DNA from: Pelagibacteraceae bacterium
Lineage (GTDB): Bacteria; Pseudomonadota; Alphaproteobacteria; Pelagibacterales; Pelagibacteraceae
Direction of reading: 5' to 3'
Assembly (NCBI GenBank): GCA_008638225.1
Contig: VTPP01000002.1
Coordinates: 1 to 64,000 of the forward strand
Length of the DNA stretch: 64,000 bases
Below the pieces are notes generated by a model that was not told the origin of the DNA, searched no databases, and saw only the letters and a program-made list of their open reading frames with translations. Each line of letters begins with the position of its first letter. Position 1 is the first letter of the stretch. This document shows positions 43,424-54,611 of the stretch, one piece after another. The position numbers and the translations under genes were made by a program.

Positions 43424-44113
43424 ATGTGGTCAGCAAAAATATTTACACTGTACCCAGAGTTCTTTCCTGGTTTGCTTGATATGGGAATTTATAAGAGAGC
43501 CAGAGAAAAAAATATTTGGAAACTAGATATTGTAAATATAAGAGATTATGCTTTAGATAAGCATGGGTCAGTTGATGACAAACCTTTTGGTGGTGGAAGA
43601 GGAATGTTAATGCGTGCAGATGTTACTGATAATTGTTTAATAAATAATCAAAATACTAATCCTACTATTTATCTTTCTCCTAAAGGCAAAACTTTAAACC
43701 AAGATATGGTAAAAAATTTTTCTTTGCAAAATGGGTTAAATATTTTGTGTGGTCATTTCGAAGGAGTTGATCAAAGAGTAATAGAAAAAAACAATATTGA
43801 AGAAATAAGCATAGGTGATTATGTTTTATCAGGAGGTGAGACAGCGGCAACAGTTTTGTTAGATAGTGTTCTAAGACTTTTACCTGGCGTTTTAGGAGCA
43901 GAAGGATCTCTTCAAGAAGAAAGTTTTAACGATAATCTATTAGAATATCCTCAGTATACTCAGCCAAGAGAATGGGAGGGGAAAAAAGTTCCAGACGTTC
44001 TATTATCGGGAAACCATGCGGAAATAAAGCACTGGCGTTTAGAACAGTCCAGGAGTATAACACAGCGCCTAAGACCAGATATGTGGCAAAAGTATAATAA
44101 AAACAAAAATTAG
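43424..44113 (+). CDS. trmD: tRNA (guanine-N1)-methyltransferase TrmD
   Basis: TrmD methylates G37 of tRNAs with a G at position 36, using SAM, and prevents +1 frameshifting. The 229-residue trefoil-knot protein has [63 protein letters not shown] and [26 protein letters not shown]. It lies between rpsP and rplS with gaps of 6 and 1 bases. Confidence 0.97.
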   Translation: MWSAKIFTLYPEFFPGLLDMGIYKRAREKNIWKLDIVNIRDYALDKHGSVDDKPFGGGRGMLMRADVTDNCLINNQNTNPTIYLSPKGKTLNQDMVKNFSLQNGLNILCGHFEGVDQRVIEKNNIEEISIGDYVLSGGETAATVLLDSVLRLLPGVLGAEGSLQEESFNDNLLEYPQYTQPREWEGKKVPDVLLSGNHAEIKHWRLEQSRSITQRLRPDMWQKYNKNKN

Positions 44114-44114
44114 A

Positions 44115-44579
44115 ATGAATTTAGTCATGAAAAATATTGAAGATATTAATAAAGATCAGATTAAAAAATTAACTGAAAATAAAAAAATCGTTAACTTTAA
44201 TCCAGGTGATACGGTTAAAGTAAATGTAAGAATTATTGAAGGTAAAAAACAAAGAATTCAGGCATACGAAGGTGTTTGTATTGCAAAAAAAAACCGAGGA
44301 ATTAATTCTGCATTTACAGTACGAAAAATTTCATTTGGTGAAGGTGTTGAGAGAGTATTTCAACTATACAGTCCAAACGTAGATTCTGTTGAACTGATCA
44401 GATCAGGAAAAGTTAGAAGAGCAAAACTTTATTATTTAAGAGACAGAAAAGGTAAATCAGCTAGAATTAACGAAAAGATTAAAAAGAAAATTGGTCTTGA
44501 TGTTGCAGCTAAAAAAGCTATGACTAAGAAAAAAGGGGCCCCAGAATCAGCGGCTGTTAGTGAAGACACGAGCAATTAA
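44115..44579 (+). CDS. rplS: 50S ribosomal protein L19
   Basis: L19 sits at the interface of the ribosomal subunits. The 154-residue protein has [91 protein letters not shown], all typical. It has a modest extra C-terminal tail ([19 protein letters not shown]). A second in-frame ATG at 44127 could also be the start. leuC follows after 13 bases in the usual alphaproteobacterial order. Confidence 0.97.
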   Translation: MNLVMKNIEDINKDQIKKLTENKKIVNFNPGDTVKVNVRIIEGKKQRIQAYEGVCIAKKNRGINSAFTVRKISFGEGVERVFQLYSPNVDSVELIRSGKVRRAKLYYLRDRKGKSARINEKIKKKIGLDVAAKKAMTKKKGAPESAAVSEDTSN

Positions 44580-44592
44580 TAAGTAAGTTGTA

Positions 44593-45993
44593 ATGTCGAA
44601 AACTCTTTACGATAAAATATTTGATAATCATTTAATTGATAAGCAAGAAGATGGTACTTGCCTTCTTTTTATTGATAGACATCTTGTTCATGAAGTAACA
44701 AGTCCTCAAGCATTTGAAGGACTTCGCATGAGTGGAAGAAAAGTTAAATTTCCAGAGTTTACTCTTGCTGTTGCAGATCATAACGTTCCTACCACAGACA
44801 GAAGTAAACCAATTGAAAATAAAGATTCTGCATTACAATACGAAACGTTAGAGAAAAACTGTAAAGATTTTAATATTAATTTTTTTGGTTTGCACGATAT
44901 TAGGCAGGGAATTGTTCATGTGATTGGACCAGAACAAGGGCTGACTCAACCAGGCATGACGATTGTGTGTGGTGATAGCCATACAGCAACCCATGGTGCT
45001 TTTGGTGCTTTAGCTTTTGGAATTGGAACATCTGAAGTTGAACATGTTTTAGCTACTCAAACTTTAATACAAAGAAAAGCTAAAAATATGAAAATTGAAG
45101 TTCAAGGAAAACTTCCATTAGGAGTTACAGCAAAAGATATCATTCTTACTATTATTGGAAAAATAGGTACAGCTGGAGGTACTGGCTATGTAATAGAGTA
45201 TAGCGGAGAAGTAATCAAAAATTTGTCCATGGAAGAAAGAATGACTATATGCAATATGAGCATTGAAGCAGGAGCGAGAGCAGGACTTATCCAACCAGAT
45301 GAAAAAACAATAGAATTTATTAAAGATAAGCCATTAGCACCTAAAGGAGAAAATTGGGAAAAGGCTAAAAATTTTTGGTTAAGTTTGCATTCAGATACAG
45401 ATGCAAAATATGACGAAACAATAATTTTAAAAGCAGAAGACATAATCCCCTCTGTTACTTGGGGCACAAGTCCAGAGGACGTCTTGCCCATTACCGGAAG
45501 TGTTCCGCATCCGGACACCTTTTCTGATCCTGATAAAAAAAATGCAGTGATTAGATCGCTCGAATATATGGGATTAGAAGCAAATAAAAAATTAGATTCC
45601 ATTGTAATAGATAAAGTTTTTATAGGGTCTTGTACTAACGGAAGAATACAAGATTTAAGAGCAGCAGCAGCTATCTTAAAGGGAAGAAAAATTGCTGCAA
45701 ATGTTACTGGTTTTGTAGTCCCAGGATCTGGGTTAATAAAAAAGCAAGCGGAAGAAGAGGGTCTAGATAAAATTTTTATAGCTTCAGGATTAGAATGGAG
45801 AGAACCAGGTTGTTCAATGTGTCTAGGAATGAATCCAGATCAGCTAAAGCCAGGAGAAAGATGTGCGTCTACATCAAATAGAAACTTTGAAGGAAGACAA
45901 GGAAGAGGTGGAAGAACACACCTATTGAGTCCGGCCATGGCTGCGGCTGCGGGAATTGAGGGAAAATTAACTGATGTTAGAAAATTTTTATAA
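44593..45993 (+). CDS. leuC: 3-isopropylmalate dehydratase large subunit
   Basis: LeuC with LeuD isomerises 2-isopropylmalate to 3-isopropylmalate in leucine synthesis. The 466-residue aconitase-fold protein has [69 protein letters not shown] and [11 protein letters not shown], containing the three 4Fe-4S cysteines, then [18 protein letters not shown]. Its stop overlaps the leuD ATG by one base. Confidence 0.97.
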   Translation: MSKTLYDKIFDNHLIDKQEDGTCLLFIDRHLVHEVTSPQAFEGLRMSGRKVKFPEFTLAVADHNVPTTDRSKPIENKDSALQYETLEKNCKDFNINFFGLHDIRQGIVHVIGPEQGLTQPGMTIVCGDSHTATHGAFGALAFGIGTSEVEHVLATQTLIQRKAKNMKIEVQGKLPLGVTAKDIILTIIGKIGTAGGTGYVIEYSGEVIKNLSMEERMTICNMSIEAGARAGLIQPDEKTIEFIKDKPLAPKGENWEKAKNFWLSLHSDTDAKYDETIILKAEDIIPSVTWGTSPEDVLPITGSVPHPDTFSDPDKKNAVIRSLEYMGLEANKKLDSIVIDKVFIGSCTNGRIQDLRAAAAILKGRKIAANVTGFVVPGSGLIKKQAEEEGLDKIFIASGLEWREPGCSMCLGMNPDQLKPGERCASTSNRNFEGRQGRGGRTHLLSPAMAAAAGIEGKLTDVRKFL

Positions 45994-46595
45994 TGGAAAA
46001 ATTTAATACACTCAAAAGTATTCCTGCTTATCTGCCAATCGTAAATGTAGATACAGACATGATAATACCAAAGCAGTTTCTAAAAACGATTAAAAGAACT
46101 GGTTTAGGCAAAAGTTTATTTTTTGAAATGAGATATGATGATGCTGGAAATCCGGTACAAAGTTTTATTCTCAACCAAGAGCCATTTAATAAGTCAAAAA
46201 TTTTAATAGCAGAAAAAAATTTTGGATGTGGATCTTCAAGAGAGCACGCTCCGTGGGCTTTATTAGATTTTGGTTTTAAAGTTGTAATTGCCCCTAGTTT
46301 CGCTGATATATTTTTTAATAATTGTTCAAAAAATGGAATCTTAGCAATCGTCTTACCTGAAGAGAAAATAAAAGAACTTGCTGAATTTTCTAAAAATAAA
46401 AAAGAAATAGAAGTAAATTTAGAGGAACAAAAAATTACTAAAGGCGATAATCAGCCAATAGAATTTAACGTTGATGCTTTTCAAAAAGACTGTTTAATAC
46501 ATGGCCTAGATGATATTGGCATTACATTAAAAAAATCTGAAAATATTACGAAGTTTATTTCTAATCAAAAAACAAGAACTCCCTGGCTTTTTTAA
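45993..46595 (+). CDS. leuD: 3-isopropylmalate dehydratase small subunit
   Basis: This 200-residue swivel-domain subunit has [73 protein letters not shown] and [16 protein letters not shown], all diagnostic of LeuD. It overlaps leuC and leuB by one base each, making a coupled leuCDB unit. Confidence 0.97.
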   Translation: MEKFNTLKSIPAYLPIVNVDTDMIIPKQFLKTIKRTGLGKSLFFEMRYDDAGNPVQSFILNQEPFNKSKILIAEKNFGCGSSREHAPWALLDFGFKVVIAPSFADIFFNNCSKNGILAIVLPEEKIKELAEFSKNKKEIEVNLEEQKITKGDNQPIEFNVDAFQKDCLIHGLDDIGITLKKSENITKFISNQKTRTPWLF

Positions 46596-47707
46596 TGACA
46601 AAAAAAAATATTTTGTTGTTAGCAGGAGATGGTATTGGCCCAGAAATAATGCTAGAGGCCAAAAAAATCATTGATTGGTTTAATAAAAATAAAAAATTAG
46701 ACATAGATTATTCGGAAGAATTAGTCGGTGGAGCCTCATATGATGAAAACGAAACTCCATTAACAGATCAGGTCTTATACAAAGCTATGGATAGCGACGC
46801 AGTACTTCTAGGAGCTGTTGGCGGACCTAAGTGGGATACGGTGGATTTTTCAAAAAAGCCAGAACGAGCATTGTTACGATTAAGAAAAGAAATGAGATTA
46901 TTTGCAAACTTAAGACCAGCTATATGTTTCGAAGAATTGGTAAGTGCATCATCTTTAAAACCAGAGGTTATATCTGGATTAGATATTCTGATTGTTAGAG
47001 AATTAACAGGTGGAATTTATTTTGGGGAACCACGTGGAATTGAACCAATAGAAAATGGAGAAAGAAGGGGTGTGAATACACATGTTTATACATCTAAAGA
47101 GATTAGAAGAGTTGCTAAAGTAGCTTTTGATTTAGCTTTGAAGAGAAATAAAAAAGTAACATCAGCAGACAAGTCGAATGTAATGGAGGCTGGATTATTA
47201 TGGAAAGAAGAGGTGCAATCTCTCTATGATGAGCATGCAATGTACAAAAGTATTTCATTAAACCACATGCTAGCTGACAACTGCGCAATGCAACTTGTTC
47301 GAAATCCAAAACAATTTGACGTAATAGTTACAGATAATTTATTTGGAGATATGTTATCGGATGAAGCTGCTATGTTAACAGGCTCTCTTGGAATGTTACC
47401 CTCAGCTTCCTTAAGTGAAAAAGATAAACACGGTCGGACAAGATCAATGTATGAGCCATGTCACGGATCTGCGCCCGATATAGCTGGAAAAGGAATTGCA
47501 AATCCTATTGCTATGATTTTAAGTTTTGCTATGGCTCTAAAATATTCCTTAAACTTCGACCAAGAAGCAGAGCTATTAGAATTAGCGATTAAACTAGTTT
47601 TAAAAGATGGATTAAGAACAGCAGATATTATGGAAAAAGGCAAACAGAAGGTGTCCACAACCCAAATGGGAGATGCGATAATAGCGAAACTAGATACAAA
47701 GAAATGA
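46595..47707 (+). CDS. leuB: 3-isopropylmalate dehydrogenase
   Basis: LeuB oxidatively decarboxylates 3-isopropylmalate with NAD. The 370-residue protein has [108 protein letters not shown] and [21 protein letters not shown], all expected. It overlaps leuD by one base and asd by 4. Confidence 0.97.
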   Translation: MTKKNILLLAGDGIGPEIMLEAKKIIDWFNKNKKLDIDYSEELVGGASYDENETPLTDQVLYKAMDSDAVLLGAVGGPKWDTVDFSKKPERALLRLRKEMRLFANLRPAICFEELVSASSLKPEVISGLDILIVRELTGGIYFGEPRGIEPIENGERRGVNTHVYTSKEIRRVAKVAFDLALKRNKKVTSADKSNVMEAGLLWKEEVQSLYDEHAMYKSISLNHMLADNCAMQLVRNPKQFDVIVTDNLFGDMLSDEAAMLTGSLGMLPSASLSEKDKHGRTRSMYEPCHGSAPDIAGKGIANPIAMILSFAMALKYSLNFDQEAELLELAIKLVLKDGLRTADIMEKGKQKVSTTQMGDAIIAKLDTKK

Positions 47708-48714
47708 AATATAATATAGCAATTGCCGGAGCGACAGGAAACGTTGGACGAAAAATAATAGAAGTTTTGGAAAGAAGAAACTTTCCTTTAGATAATCTTT
47801 ATTTATTAGCTTCAAAAAAAAGTGCGGGAAAAAAAATTGTATTTAAAGAAAAAAAACTAATCATAGAGGAATTAGAAAGTTTTGATTTTTCAAAAGCAAC
47901 CATCACGTTTTTTTGTTGTGGGTCTGCAGTCACCAAAACGCTTGCTGAAAAAGCTGCAAAATACAGTATTATAATTGACAATTCTAGTTTGTACCGAATG
48001 GATCCAGATATTCCATTAGTAGTTCCCGAAGTAAATTGGCAAGATCTTAAAGATTACAAAAAGAAAAATATCATAGCAAACCCTAATTGCTCTACTATGC
48101 AACTAGTTGTAGCTCTAAAGCCATTGCATGATTTATTTAATATAAAAAGAATTGTTGCTTCCACTTACCAATCAGTTTCTGGAGCTGGTAAAGAGCCCAT
48201 GGATGAATTGATTGAGCAAACAAAACAATTTTTAAATAAAGAAACAATTCACCCGAAAAAATTTACTAAGCAAATTGCTTTCAATGTTATCCCTCATATC
48301 GATGTTTTTGCTGACGATGGATATACAAAAGAAGAACTAAAAATGGTAAATGAAACAAAAAAAATATTAGATAACAAAATAAAATTAACTGCTACTTGTG
48401 TCAGAGTTCCGGTGCTTGTGTCTCATAGTGAGTCCGTTAATATTCAATTTGAAAAATCATTTTCACTAGATCAGATTTATAAAGCACTTTCAGCTGCGAG
48501 CGGTTGCAAGGTAATAGATGAGAGAAAAGACGGTGGATATATAACTCCTTTTGAAGCTCAAGATAAATTTGAAACCTATATTTCGAGAATAAGAATAGAT
48601 AATACAGAAAAAAATTGTTTGAATCTTTGGATTGTTTCTGACAATTTGTTAAAAGGTGCAGCATTAAATGCGGTGCAAATTGCCGAGACATTAATAAATA
48701 AAAATCTTATTTAA
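47704..48714 (+). CDS. asd: Aspartate-semialdehyde dehydrogenase
   Basis: Asd reduces aspartyl phosphate to aspartate semialdehyde, the branch point to lysine, threonine and methionine. The 336-residue protein has the Rossmann start [44 protein letters not shown], the catalytic Cys in [37 protein letters not shown], and [14 protein letters not shown] with the catalytic His region. It overlaps leuB by 4 bases and is 4 bases ahead of sdhC, which is probably read from the same or an internal promoter. Confidence 0.96.
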   Translation: MKYNIAIAGATGNVGRKIIEVLERRNFPLDNLYLLASKKSAGKKIVFKEKKLIIEELESFDFSKATITFFCCGSAVTKTLAEKAAKYSIIIDNSSLYRMDPDIPLVVPEVNWQDLKDYKKKNIIANPNCSTMQLVVALKPLHDLFNIKRIVASTYQSVSGAGKEPMDELIEQTKQFLNKETIHPKKFTKQIAFNVIPHIDVFADDGYTKEELKMVNETKKILDNKIKLTATCVRVPVLVSHSESVNIQFEKSFSLDQIYKALSAASGCKVIDERKDGGYITPFEAQDKFETYISRIRIDNTEKNCLNLWIVSDNLLKGAALNAVQIAETLINKNLI

Positions 48715-48718
48715 CATA

Positions 48719-49099
48719 ATGAGTGATTTAGAAAAAAACAGACCCCTATCCCCGCATTTGCAAGTGTACAAGTGGCAACTGTCCTCACTTTTGTCTATTA
48801 CTCACAGATTAACCTCTATTATAAATATAGCTGCGATTTCTTTGATTTGTTTTTGGATTATATCTTTGTACTTAGGAGAAAATTATTACAAATATTTTCA
48901 AATATTTTCATCAAGTATGGTAGGAAAATTTATATTGATCGGCTTCACTTGGTCTTTTTGTTATCACTTGTTGAATGGATTGAGGCATTTGTCATGGGAT
49001 TTTGGATACGGTTATGAAATAAAAATAGCTAATTATTCTGGAGTACTAGTTGTGGTAGTTTCTTTCTTTTTAACAACAGCATTATGGTTTTTTATATGA
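48719..49099 (+). CDS. sdhC: Succinate dehydrogenase cytochrome b556 subunit
   Basis: SdhC anchors the complex, binds heme b and forms part of the quinone site. The 126-residue protein has the signature RPLSPHLQVYKWQLSSLLSITHRLTSIINI with the quinone-site Ser and Arg, and three helices. The heme-ligand His is in CYHLLNGLRHLSWDFGYGYE. The stop overlaps the sdhD start by 4 bases (ATGA). Confidence 0.95.
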   Translation: MSDLEKNRPLSPHLQVYKWQLSSLLSITHRLTSIINIAAISLICFWIISLYLGENYYKYFQIFSSSMVGKFILIGFTWSFCYHLLNGLRHLSWDFGYGYEIKIANYSGVLVVVVSFFLTTALWFFI

Positions 49100-49431
49100 T
49101 GAATATTGCAGTCACAAAATGGATTATGCAAAGGGCTACAGCGATAACACTTGTTCCTTTGCTTGTATGGTTTTTGTCAATTTTTATTGATTTAATTCAA
49201 AAAGATTATCAAACAACATTAGTCTTTTTTGAAAACGATATTAATTTTTTTCTTTCGATTATTTTTTTAATTGTTGTTTTTTTACATATGAAAATTGGTA
49301 CAAGTGAAATATTTGAGGATTATATACAAAATAGACAGTACAAAATTGTCGCTAATTTAATCATTTCTTTATTTGCGATTATTTTGCCTCTATTAACTAT
49401 TGTGTCTTTAGTATTAATTAAATTTTATTAA
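49096..49431 (+). CDS. sdhD: Succinate dehydrogenase membrane anchor subunit SdhD
   Basis: SdhD completes the membrane anchor. The protein of about 111 residues has three helices (about 12-32, 46-64 and 83-108), WIMQRATAITLVPLLVW at the N terminus, and VVFLHMKIGTSEIFEDYI with the His that ligates heme and the Asp-Tyr of the quinone site. I chose the ATG at 49096 because it gives an ATGA overlap with sdhC; starts at 49084 or 49099 are also in frame. sdhA follows after 3 bases. Confidence 0.93.
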   Translation: MMNIAVTKWIMQRATAITLVPLLVWFLSIFIDLIQKDYQTTLVFFENDINFFLSIIFLIVVFLHMKIGTSEIFEDYIQNRQYKIVANLIISLFAIILPLLTIVSLVLIKFY

Positions 49432-49434
49432 ATA

Positions 49435-51216
49435 ATGGAAAAATACAAAATTATTGATCATGAATATGATGCTATCGTAGTCGGAGCAGGAGGTTCTGGC
49501 TTGCGAGCTGCAGTTGGATTGTCAGAGGCAGGATTGAAGACAGCCTGTATATCAAAAGTATTTCCAACCAGAAGTCACACAGCTGCAGCACAAGGTGGAA
49601 TATCAGCAGCACTTGGAAATATGGGCGAAGATGATTGGCGTTGGCATATGTATGACACTGTTAAAGGAGCTGATTGGTTAGGCGATCAAGATGCAATTGA
49701 ATTTTTATGTAAAGAAGCACCGCAAGCAGTAGTAGAGTTAGAAAAGTATGGAGTGCCATTTAGCAGAACAGAAGACGGTAAAATTTATCAAAGACCATTT
49801 GGTGGAATGACTAAAAATTATGGCAATGGTGTTGTTCAAAGAACTTGTGCAGCAGCAGACAGAACTGGTCACGCAATTCTACATACTCTGTATGGACAGG
49901 CTTTAAAAAAAGATACAGAATTTTTTATTGAATATTTTGCTTTAGATCTATTAATGCACAATGGAAAATGTCATGGAATTTTAGCATGGTGCTTGGAAGA
50001 TGGCAGCATACATAGGTTTAGAGCTAACATGACTATTCTTGCAACTGGCGGATATGGAAGAGCATATTTCTCAGCAACCTCAGCACACACTTGCACAGGA
50101 GATGGAGGCGGAATGGTATTAAGAGCGGGATTGCCATTACAAGATATGGAATTTGTGCAATTTCATCCTACAGGAATATACGGAGCTGGTTGTTTAATTA
50201 CAGAAGGCAGTAGAGGAGAAGGCGGATTTTTAGTTAATTCAGAAGGCGAGCGATTTATGGAAAGATACGCTCCATCAGCTAAAGATTTAGCTTCAAGAGA
50301 TGTTGTTTCAAGATCTATGACTATCGAGATTAATGAAGGTAGGGGTGTTGGAAAAAATAAAGATCATATTTTTCTGCATTTAAATCACTTAGATCCAAAA
50401 ATTTTACATGAGAGACTTCCTGGAATTTCAGAATCTGCAAAAGTTTTTGCTGGCGTGGATGTCACCAAGGAACCAATTCCAGTGCTACCTACGGTACATT
50501 ACAATATGGGTGGTATTCCTACAAATTATCACGGAGAGGTTTTAACAAAGGACCAAGATGGATCTGAAGTGGTAGTTGAGGGTTTAATGTCTGTAGGAGA
50601 AGCGGCTTGCGTATCAGTTCATGGGGCAAATAGACTTGGATCTAATTCTTTAATTGACTTAGTAGTTTTTGGAAAAGCAGCAGCAGTAAGAGCAGCTCAA
50701 ATAGTAAAACCAAATTCAAAACATGAAAAAATACCAGAGACAGAAACGCAAAAATCTCTAGATCGTTTTGACAAAATGCGAAATGCTAACGGTGGAACAC
50801 CTACTTCCGTTCTGAGAGACAAAATGCAAAGAACGATGCAAAGCAAATGCGCAGTTTTTAGAACAGATAAAACACTTAAAGAGGGTTTACATGAAATTCA
50901 ACAGCCATGGGAAGGTATGAGTGATATAAAAGTTAAAGATAAATCTTTGATATTTAATACAGATTTGGTTGAGGCTTTGGAGTTTGATAATTTAATTAGG
51001 CAATCCATGGTCACAGTATCGTCTGCTGAAAATAGAAAAGAAAGTAGAGGCGCGCATTCAAGAGAAGATCATAAAGACAGAAATGACCAAGAATGGATGA
51101 AACACACCTTGGCTTGGCATACCAATGGTAAAGTAAATATTGAATATAGAGACGTTCACTCTTTTACATTAACCAATGATGTGCAATACTTTCCTCCAAA
51201 AGTACGGGTTTATTAA
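49435..51216 (+). CDS. sdhA: Succinate dehydrogenase flavoprotein subunit
   Basis: SdhA oxidises succinate to fumarate on covalently bound FAD. The 593-residue protein has [22 protein letters not shown], the FAD-linking His48 in [94 protein letters not shown] and [15 protein letters not shown]. The matching SDHAF4-type assembly factor is encoded at 7703-7879. Confidence 0.98.
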   Translation: MEKYKIIDHEYDAIVVGAGGSGLRAAVGLSEAGLKTACISKVFPTRSHTAAAQGGISAALGNMGEDDWRWHMYDTVKGADWLGDQDAIEFLCKEAPQAVVELEKYGVPFSRTEDGKIYQRPFGGMTKNYGNGVVQRTCAAADRTGHAILHTLYGQALKKDTEFFIEYFALDLLMHNGKCHGILAWCLEDGSIHRFRANMTILATGGYGRAYFSATSAHTCTGDGGGMVLRAGLPLQDMEFVQFHPTGIYGAGCLITEGSRGEGGFLVNSEGERFMERYAPSAKDLASRDVVSRSMTIEINEGRGVGKNKDHIFLHLNHLDPKILHERLPGISESAKVFAGVDVTKEPIPVLPTVHYNMGGIPTNYHGEVLTKDQDGSEVVVEGLMSVGEAACVSVHGANRLGSNSLIDLVVFGKAAAVRAAQIVKPNSKHEKIPETETQKSLDRFDKMRNANGGTPTSVLRDKMQRTMQSKCAVFRTDKTLKEGLHEIQQPWEGMSDIKVKDKSLIFNTDLVEALEFDNLIRQSMVTVSSAENRKESRGAHSREDHKDRNDQEWMKHTLAWHTNGKVNIEYRDVHSFTLTNDVQYFPPKVRVY

Positions 51217-51221
51217 TTATT

Positions 51222-52007
51222 ATGGTTCAATTTGCTTTACCTCAAAATTCAAAAGTTGAAAAAGGAAATTATTTTTCCTCCAAAAATGATTCAAAGAATA
51301 TAAAAAAAATAAATATTTACCGTTGGGATCCAGAGAACAATAAAAATCCAAGACTAGATACATACGAGGTAGACATGGAAAATTGTGGCCCAATGGTTTT
51401 AGATGTTTTAATTAAAATTAAAAATGAAATTGATTCAACACTGACATTTAGAAGATCTTGCCGTGAAGGAATTTGTGGAAGTTGTGCTATGAATATTGAT
51501 GGATCAAATACCTTAGCTTGTACAAAGTCAGCAAAGGAAGTAGCAGGTGAAATAAACATTTATCCATTACCACACATGCCAGTTATCAAAGATTTGGTTC
51601 CAGATCTGAAGCAATTATATAAGCAGTACCAATCAATAGAGCCCTGGATGCAGTCAAAGACAACCGGAGATAATGGAATTGAAAAATTACAAACAGTAGA
51701 AGATAGATCTAAATTAGATGGTTTATATGAATGTATCTTATGTGCATGTTGTTCTACTTCCTGCCCTAGTTATTGGTGGAATGGTGATAAGTATCTTGGA
51801 CCTGCTGTGTTACTCCAGGCTTATAGATGGATTATTGATAGTAGAGATGATGAGAGAAAAAAAAGACTAAAAAAAGTTGCAGATGAGCTTAAATTATTTA
51901 GATGTCATACCATTATGAATTGCACCAATGCTTGTCCAAAAGGATTAAATCCTGCAAAAGCAATTGGTTCAATAAAAAAAATGTTGGTTACTTCTGATAA
52001 TAGTTAA
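51222..52007 (+). CDS. sdhB: Succinate dehydrogenase iron-sulfur subunit
   Basis: SdhB relays electrons from FAD to quinone. The 261-residue protein has the 2Fe-2S ligands in [22 protein letters not shown], the 4Fe-4S ligands in [16 protein letters not shown], and the 3Fe-4S set completed by [37 protein letters not shown] marks the N terminus. It is the last gene of sdhCDAB; a 74-base gap with a promoter-like sequence follows. Confidence 0.98.
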   Translation: MVQFALPQNSKVEKGNYFSSKNDSKNIKKINIYRWDPENNKNPRLDTYEVDMENCGPMVLDVLIKIKNEIDSTLTFRRSCREGICGSCAMNIDGSNTLACTKSAKEVAGEINIYPLPHMPVIKDLVPDLKQLYKQYQSIEPWMQSKTTGDNGIEKLQTVEDRSKLDGLYECILCACCSTSCPSYWWNGDKYLGPAVLLQAYRWIIDSRDDERKKRLKKVADELKLFRCHTIMNCTNACPKGLNPAKAIGSIKKMLVTSDNS

Positions 52008-52042
52008 ATATTAGTAAAAAATAAGAATTTCTCCTTATAAAA

Positions 52043-52069
52043 TTGACAGCCTAAACACCAATCTATAAT
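52043..52069 (+). promoter_or_regulatory. Near-consensus sigma-70-type promoter for mmsA
   Basis: TTGACA (52043-52048) and TATAAT (52064-52069) are both exact consensus hexamers, separated by 15 bases, shorter than the ideal 17. Transcription would start near 52076, only about 6 bases before the mmsA ATG at 52082, implying a leaderless or near-leaderless message. No other such pair was noticed in the window. Confidence 0.55.
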
Positions 52070-52081
52070 TTCAAAGTTCTT

Positions 52082-53575
52082 ATGAAAAATATTCATCATT
52101 TTGTTAATGGAAAAATATTTGAAGGTGAGTCCAAAAAAACTTCCGATGTTTACAATCCAGCAACAGGAGAAGTGAGCGCCAAAGTAACTTTAGCTACAAA
52201 AAAAGACGTAGATGCTGTAGTTGATATTGCGCAACAAGCATTTCATTCATGGTCAAACACACCACCTTTGCAAAGAGCTAGAGTTTTATTTAAGTTTAAA
52301 GAGTTAATTGAAAAAAATTCTGATGAATTAACTAAAATTATAGTTTCTGAACACGGAAAAGTTTATGATGATGCTAAAGGATCATTAACCAGAGGTCTGG
52401 AAGTTGTAGAATTTGCTTGTGGTATTCCTCATCTATTAAAAGGAGAATTTACAGAAAATGTTGGCCGAGATGTAGATAGTTGGTCTATAAGACAATCTTT
52501 AGGAGTTTGCGCTGGTATAACTCCATTTAATTTTCCAGCAATGGTTCCAATGTGGATGTTTCCAATCGCTATTGCTTGTGGAAATACTTTTATTCTAAAG
52601 CCTTCTGAAAAAGATCCTTCATGCCCACTTATGCTGGCCCAATTATTAAAAGAAGCAGGCCTTCCAGATGGAGTATTTAATGTTGTAAATGGTGATAAAG
52701 AAGCGGTTGATGCACTATTAGTAAATAAAAAAGTAAGTGCTATTAGTTTTGTAGGGTCAACCCTAATAGCAAAATATATTTATGAAAATGCTGCAAAAAA
52801 CGAAAAGAGAGTTCAGGCTCTGGGAGGAGCAAAAAATCATTGCGTAGTAATGCCAGATGCTGACTTAGATGGAGCAGTTAACGGATTGATGGGAGCAGCC
52901 TATGGATCAGCAGGTGAACGTTGCATGGCTCAATCCGTAGCAGTTGCGGTGGGTGGTATTGGTGATGAATTAGTTAAAAGACTTAGCGAAAAAGTAGAAG
53001 CATTAAAAGTTGGACCAGGAATGGATAAAGAGTCAGAAATGGGTCCGCTTATTACTAAAGATCATTTAGATAAAGTAAAAGGTTATGTAGACATTGGTGT
53101 CGAAGAGGGAGCAAATCTGGTTGTAGATGGAAGAAAATTAAAATTACAAGGATATGAAAAAGGTTTTTATATCGGCGGATGTTTATTTGATCATGTAACA
53201 AGTCAAATGAGAATTTATAAAGAAGAAATATTTGGACCAGTCTTATCTGTAGTAAGAGTGAAAGATTTTGATACTGCTGTAAAATTAATTAACGATCATG
53301 AGTATGGAAATGGAGTAAGTCTTTTTACTAGAGACGGTGACTCAGCAAGAACATTTGTCAATAAAATTCAAGTTGGAATGGTGGGAATTAATATTCCAAT
53401 ACCAGTGCCCATGGCTTTCCATAGTTTCGGAGGATGGAAAAGGTCTTTATTTGGTGATCAGCATATGCATGGCATGGAAGGAGTTAGGTTTTATACAAAA
53501 TTAAAAACCGTAACCTCTCGTTGGCCAAATGGTATAAAAAGTAATGCTGAGTTTATTATGCCAACAATGAAATAA
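52082..53575 (+). CDS. mmsA: Methylmalonate-semialdehyde dehydrogenase (CoA-acylating)
   Basis: MmsA converts methylmalonate or malonate semialdehyde to propionyl-CoA or acetyl-CoA, linking valine, beta-alanine or inositol breakdown to central metabolism. The 497-residue aldehyde dehydrogenase has GVCAGITPFNFPAMVPMWMFPIAIACGNTFILKPSEKDPS, ISFVGSTLIAKYIYE, LGGAKNHCVVMPDAD and the catalytic Cys281 in GSAGERCMAQSVAV. The Arg residues and GAKNH pattern favour MmsA over other ALDHs. It stands between sdhB and mdh with gaps on both sides. Confidence 0.95.
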   Translation: MKNIHHFVNGKIFEGESKKTSDVYNPATGEVSAKVTLATKKDVDAVVDIAQQAFHSWSNTPPLQRARVLFKFKELIEKNSDELTKIIVSEHGKVYDDAKGSLTRGLEVVEFACGIPHLLKGEFTENVGRDVDSWSIRQSLGVCAGITPFNFPAMVPMWMFPIAIACGNTFILKPSEKDPSCPLMLAQLLKEAGLPDGVFNVVNGDKEAVDALLVNKKVSAISFVGSTLIAKYIYENAAKNEKRVQALGGAKNHCVVMPDADLDGAVNGLMGAAYGSAGERCMAQSVAVAVGGIGDELVKRLSEKVEALKVGPGMDKESEMGPLITKDHLDKVKGYVDIGVEEGANLVVDGRKLKLQGYEKGFYIGGCLFDHVTSQMRIYKEEIFGPVLSVVRVKDFDTAVKLINDHEYGNGVSLFTRDGDSARTFVNKIQVGMVGINIPIPVPMAFHSFGGWKRSLFGDQHMHGMEGVRFYTKLKTVTSRWPNGIKSNAEFIMPTMK

Positions 53576-53651
53576 TTATTTCAACAAAATCTAAAAAAAA
53601 AAGAATATTAGCTTGATTGAAATAGTATAATCAATTATTCCTTTGTTCTTC

Positions 53652-54611
53652 ATGAAGAAAAAAATATCTTTAATTGGTGCAGGACAAATAGGTGGAACAT
53701 TAGCTCATTTAATTGCAACCAAAGAATTGGCAGATGTTGTTTTGTTTGACGTTGCTGAAGGAATGGCAAAAGGAAAAGCTTTAGATATAGCTCAGTCTTT
53801 AGCAGTCGATGGATCAAGTACTAATCTTGTTGGTACAAATAACTATGAAGATACAAAAAATTCAGATGTTATTATTATAACAGCCGGTGTTCCAAGAAAA
53901 CCAGGAATGACACGAGATGATCTTTTGGGAATTAATCTAAAAATTATAAAACAAGTTGCTGAAGGAATAAAAAATACTTCACCTAATGCTTTTGTAATAT
54001 GCATAACAAATCCATTAGATGTTATAGTTATGGCACTGCAAAAATATTCAGGACTACCAAAAAATAAAGTAATTGGTATGGCCGGAGTATTAGATACTTC
54101 AAGATTTAAAAGATTTTTGTCTCAAGAATTAAAGGTTTCCATAAAAGAAATAGATTCATTTGTTTTAGGAGGTCACGGCGATACCATGGTTCCTATGCCA
54201 AATAGAACTTTTGTAGGAAAAGAAAAATTATCAGATATTGTTAAAAGTGGGAAGCTTTCTCAAGAAAAGTTAAATGAAATTGTAGACCGAACAAGAAATG
54301 GCGGAGCAGAAATAGTAAAATATTTAGAAAAAGGCTCAGCTTTTTATGCTCCGGCAGCAGCTGGGGTGCAAATGGCAGAAGCGTATTTACATGATCAGAA
54401 AAAAACACTTCCTTGTGCTGCATTTCTAGATGGAGAATATGGAATTAAAGATTTATATGTTGGCGTTCCAGTTGTCATTGGCTCAAAAGGTATAGAAAAA
54501 GTTATTGAACTAGAACTAGATAACGAAGAAAAAAAATATTTTGATATATCGATCGCTGCTGTTCAAAGTTTATTTGAAGCGGCAAAAAAAATAGATCCAA
54601 GTTTAGCTTAG
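53652..54611 (+). CDS. mdh: Malate dehydrogenase (NAD)
   Basis: Mdh oxidises malate to oxaloacetate. The 319-residue protein is of the LDH-like MDH type with [100 protein letters not shown] and [12 protein letters not shown] with the catalytic His. The ATG at 53652 is preferred to a TTG three codons earlier. A TATAAT (53626-53631) lies just upstream without a good -35. sucC starts one base after its stop. Confidence 0.97.
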   Translation: MKKKISLIGAGQIGGTLAHLIATKELADVVLFDVAEGMAKGKALDIAQSLAVDGSSTNLVGTNNYEDTKNSDVIIITAGVPRKPGMTRDDLLGINLKIIKQVAEGIKNTSPNAFVICITNPLDVIVMALQKYSGLPKNKVIGMAGVLDTSRFKRFLSQELKVSIKEIDSFVLGGHGDTMVPMPNRTFVGKEKLSDIVKSGKLSQEKLNEIVDRTRNGGAEIVKYLEKGSAFYAPAAAGVQMAEAYLHDQKKTLPCAAFLDGEYGIKDLYVGVPVVIGSKGIEKVIELELDNEEKKYFDISIAAVQSLFEAAKKIDPSLA

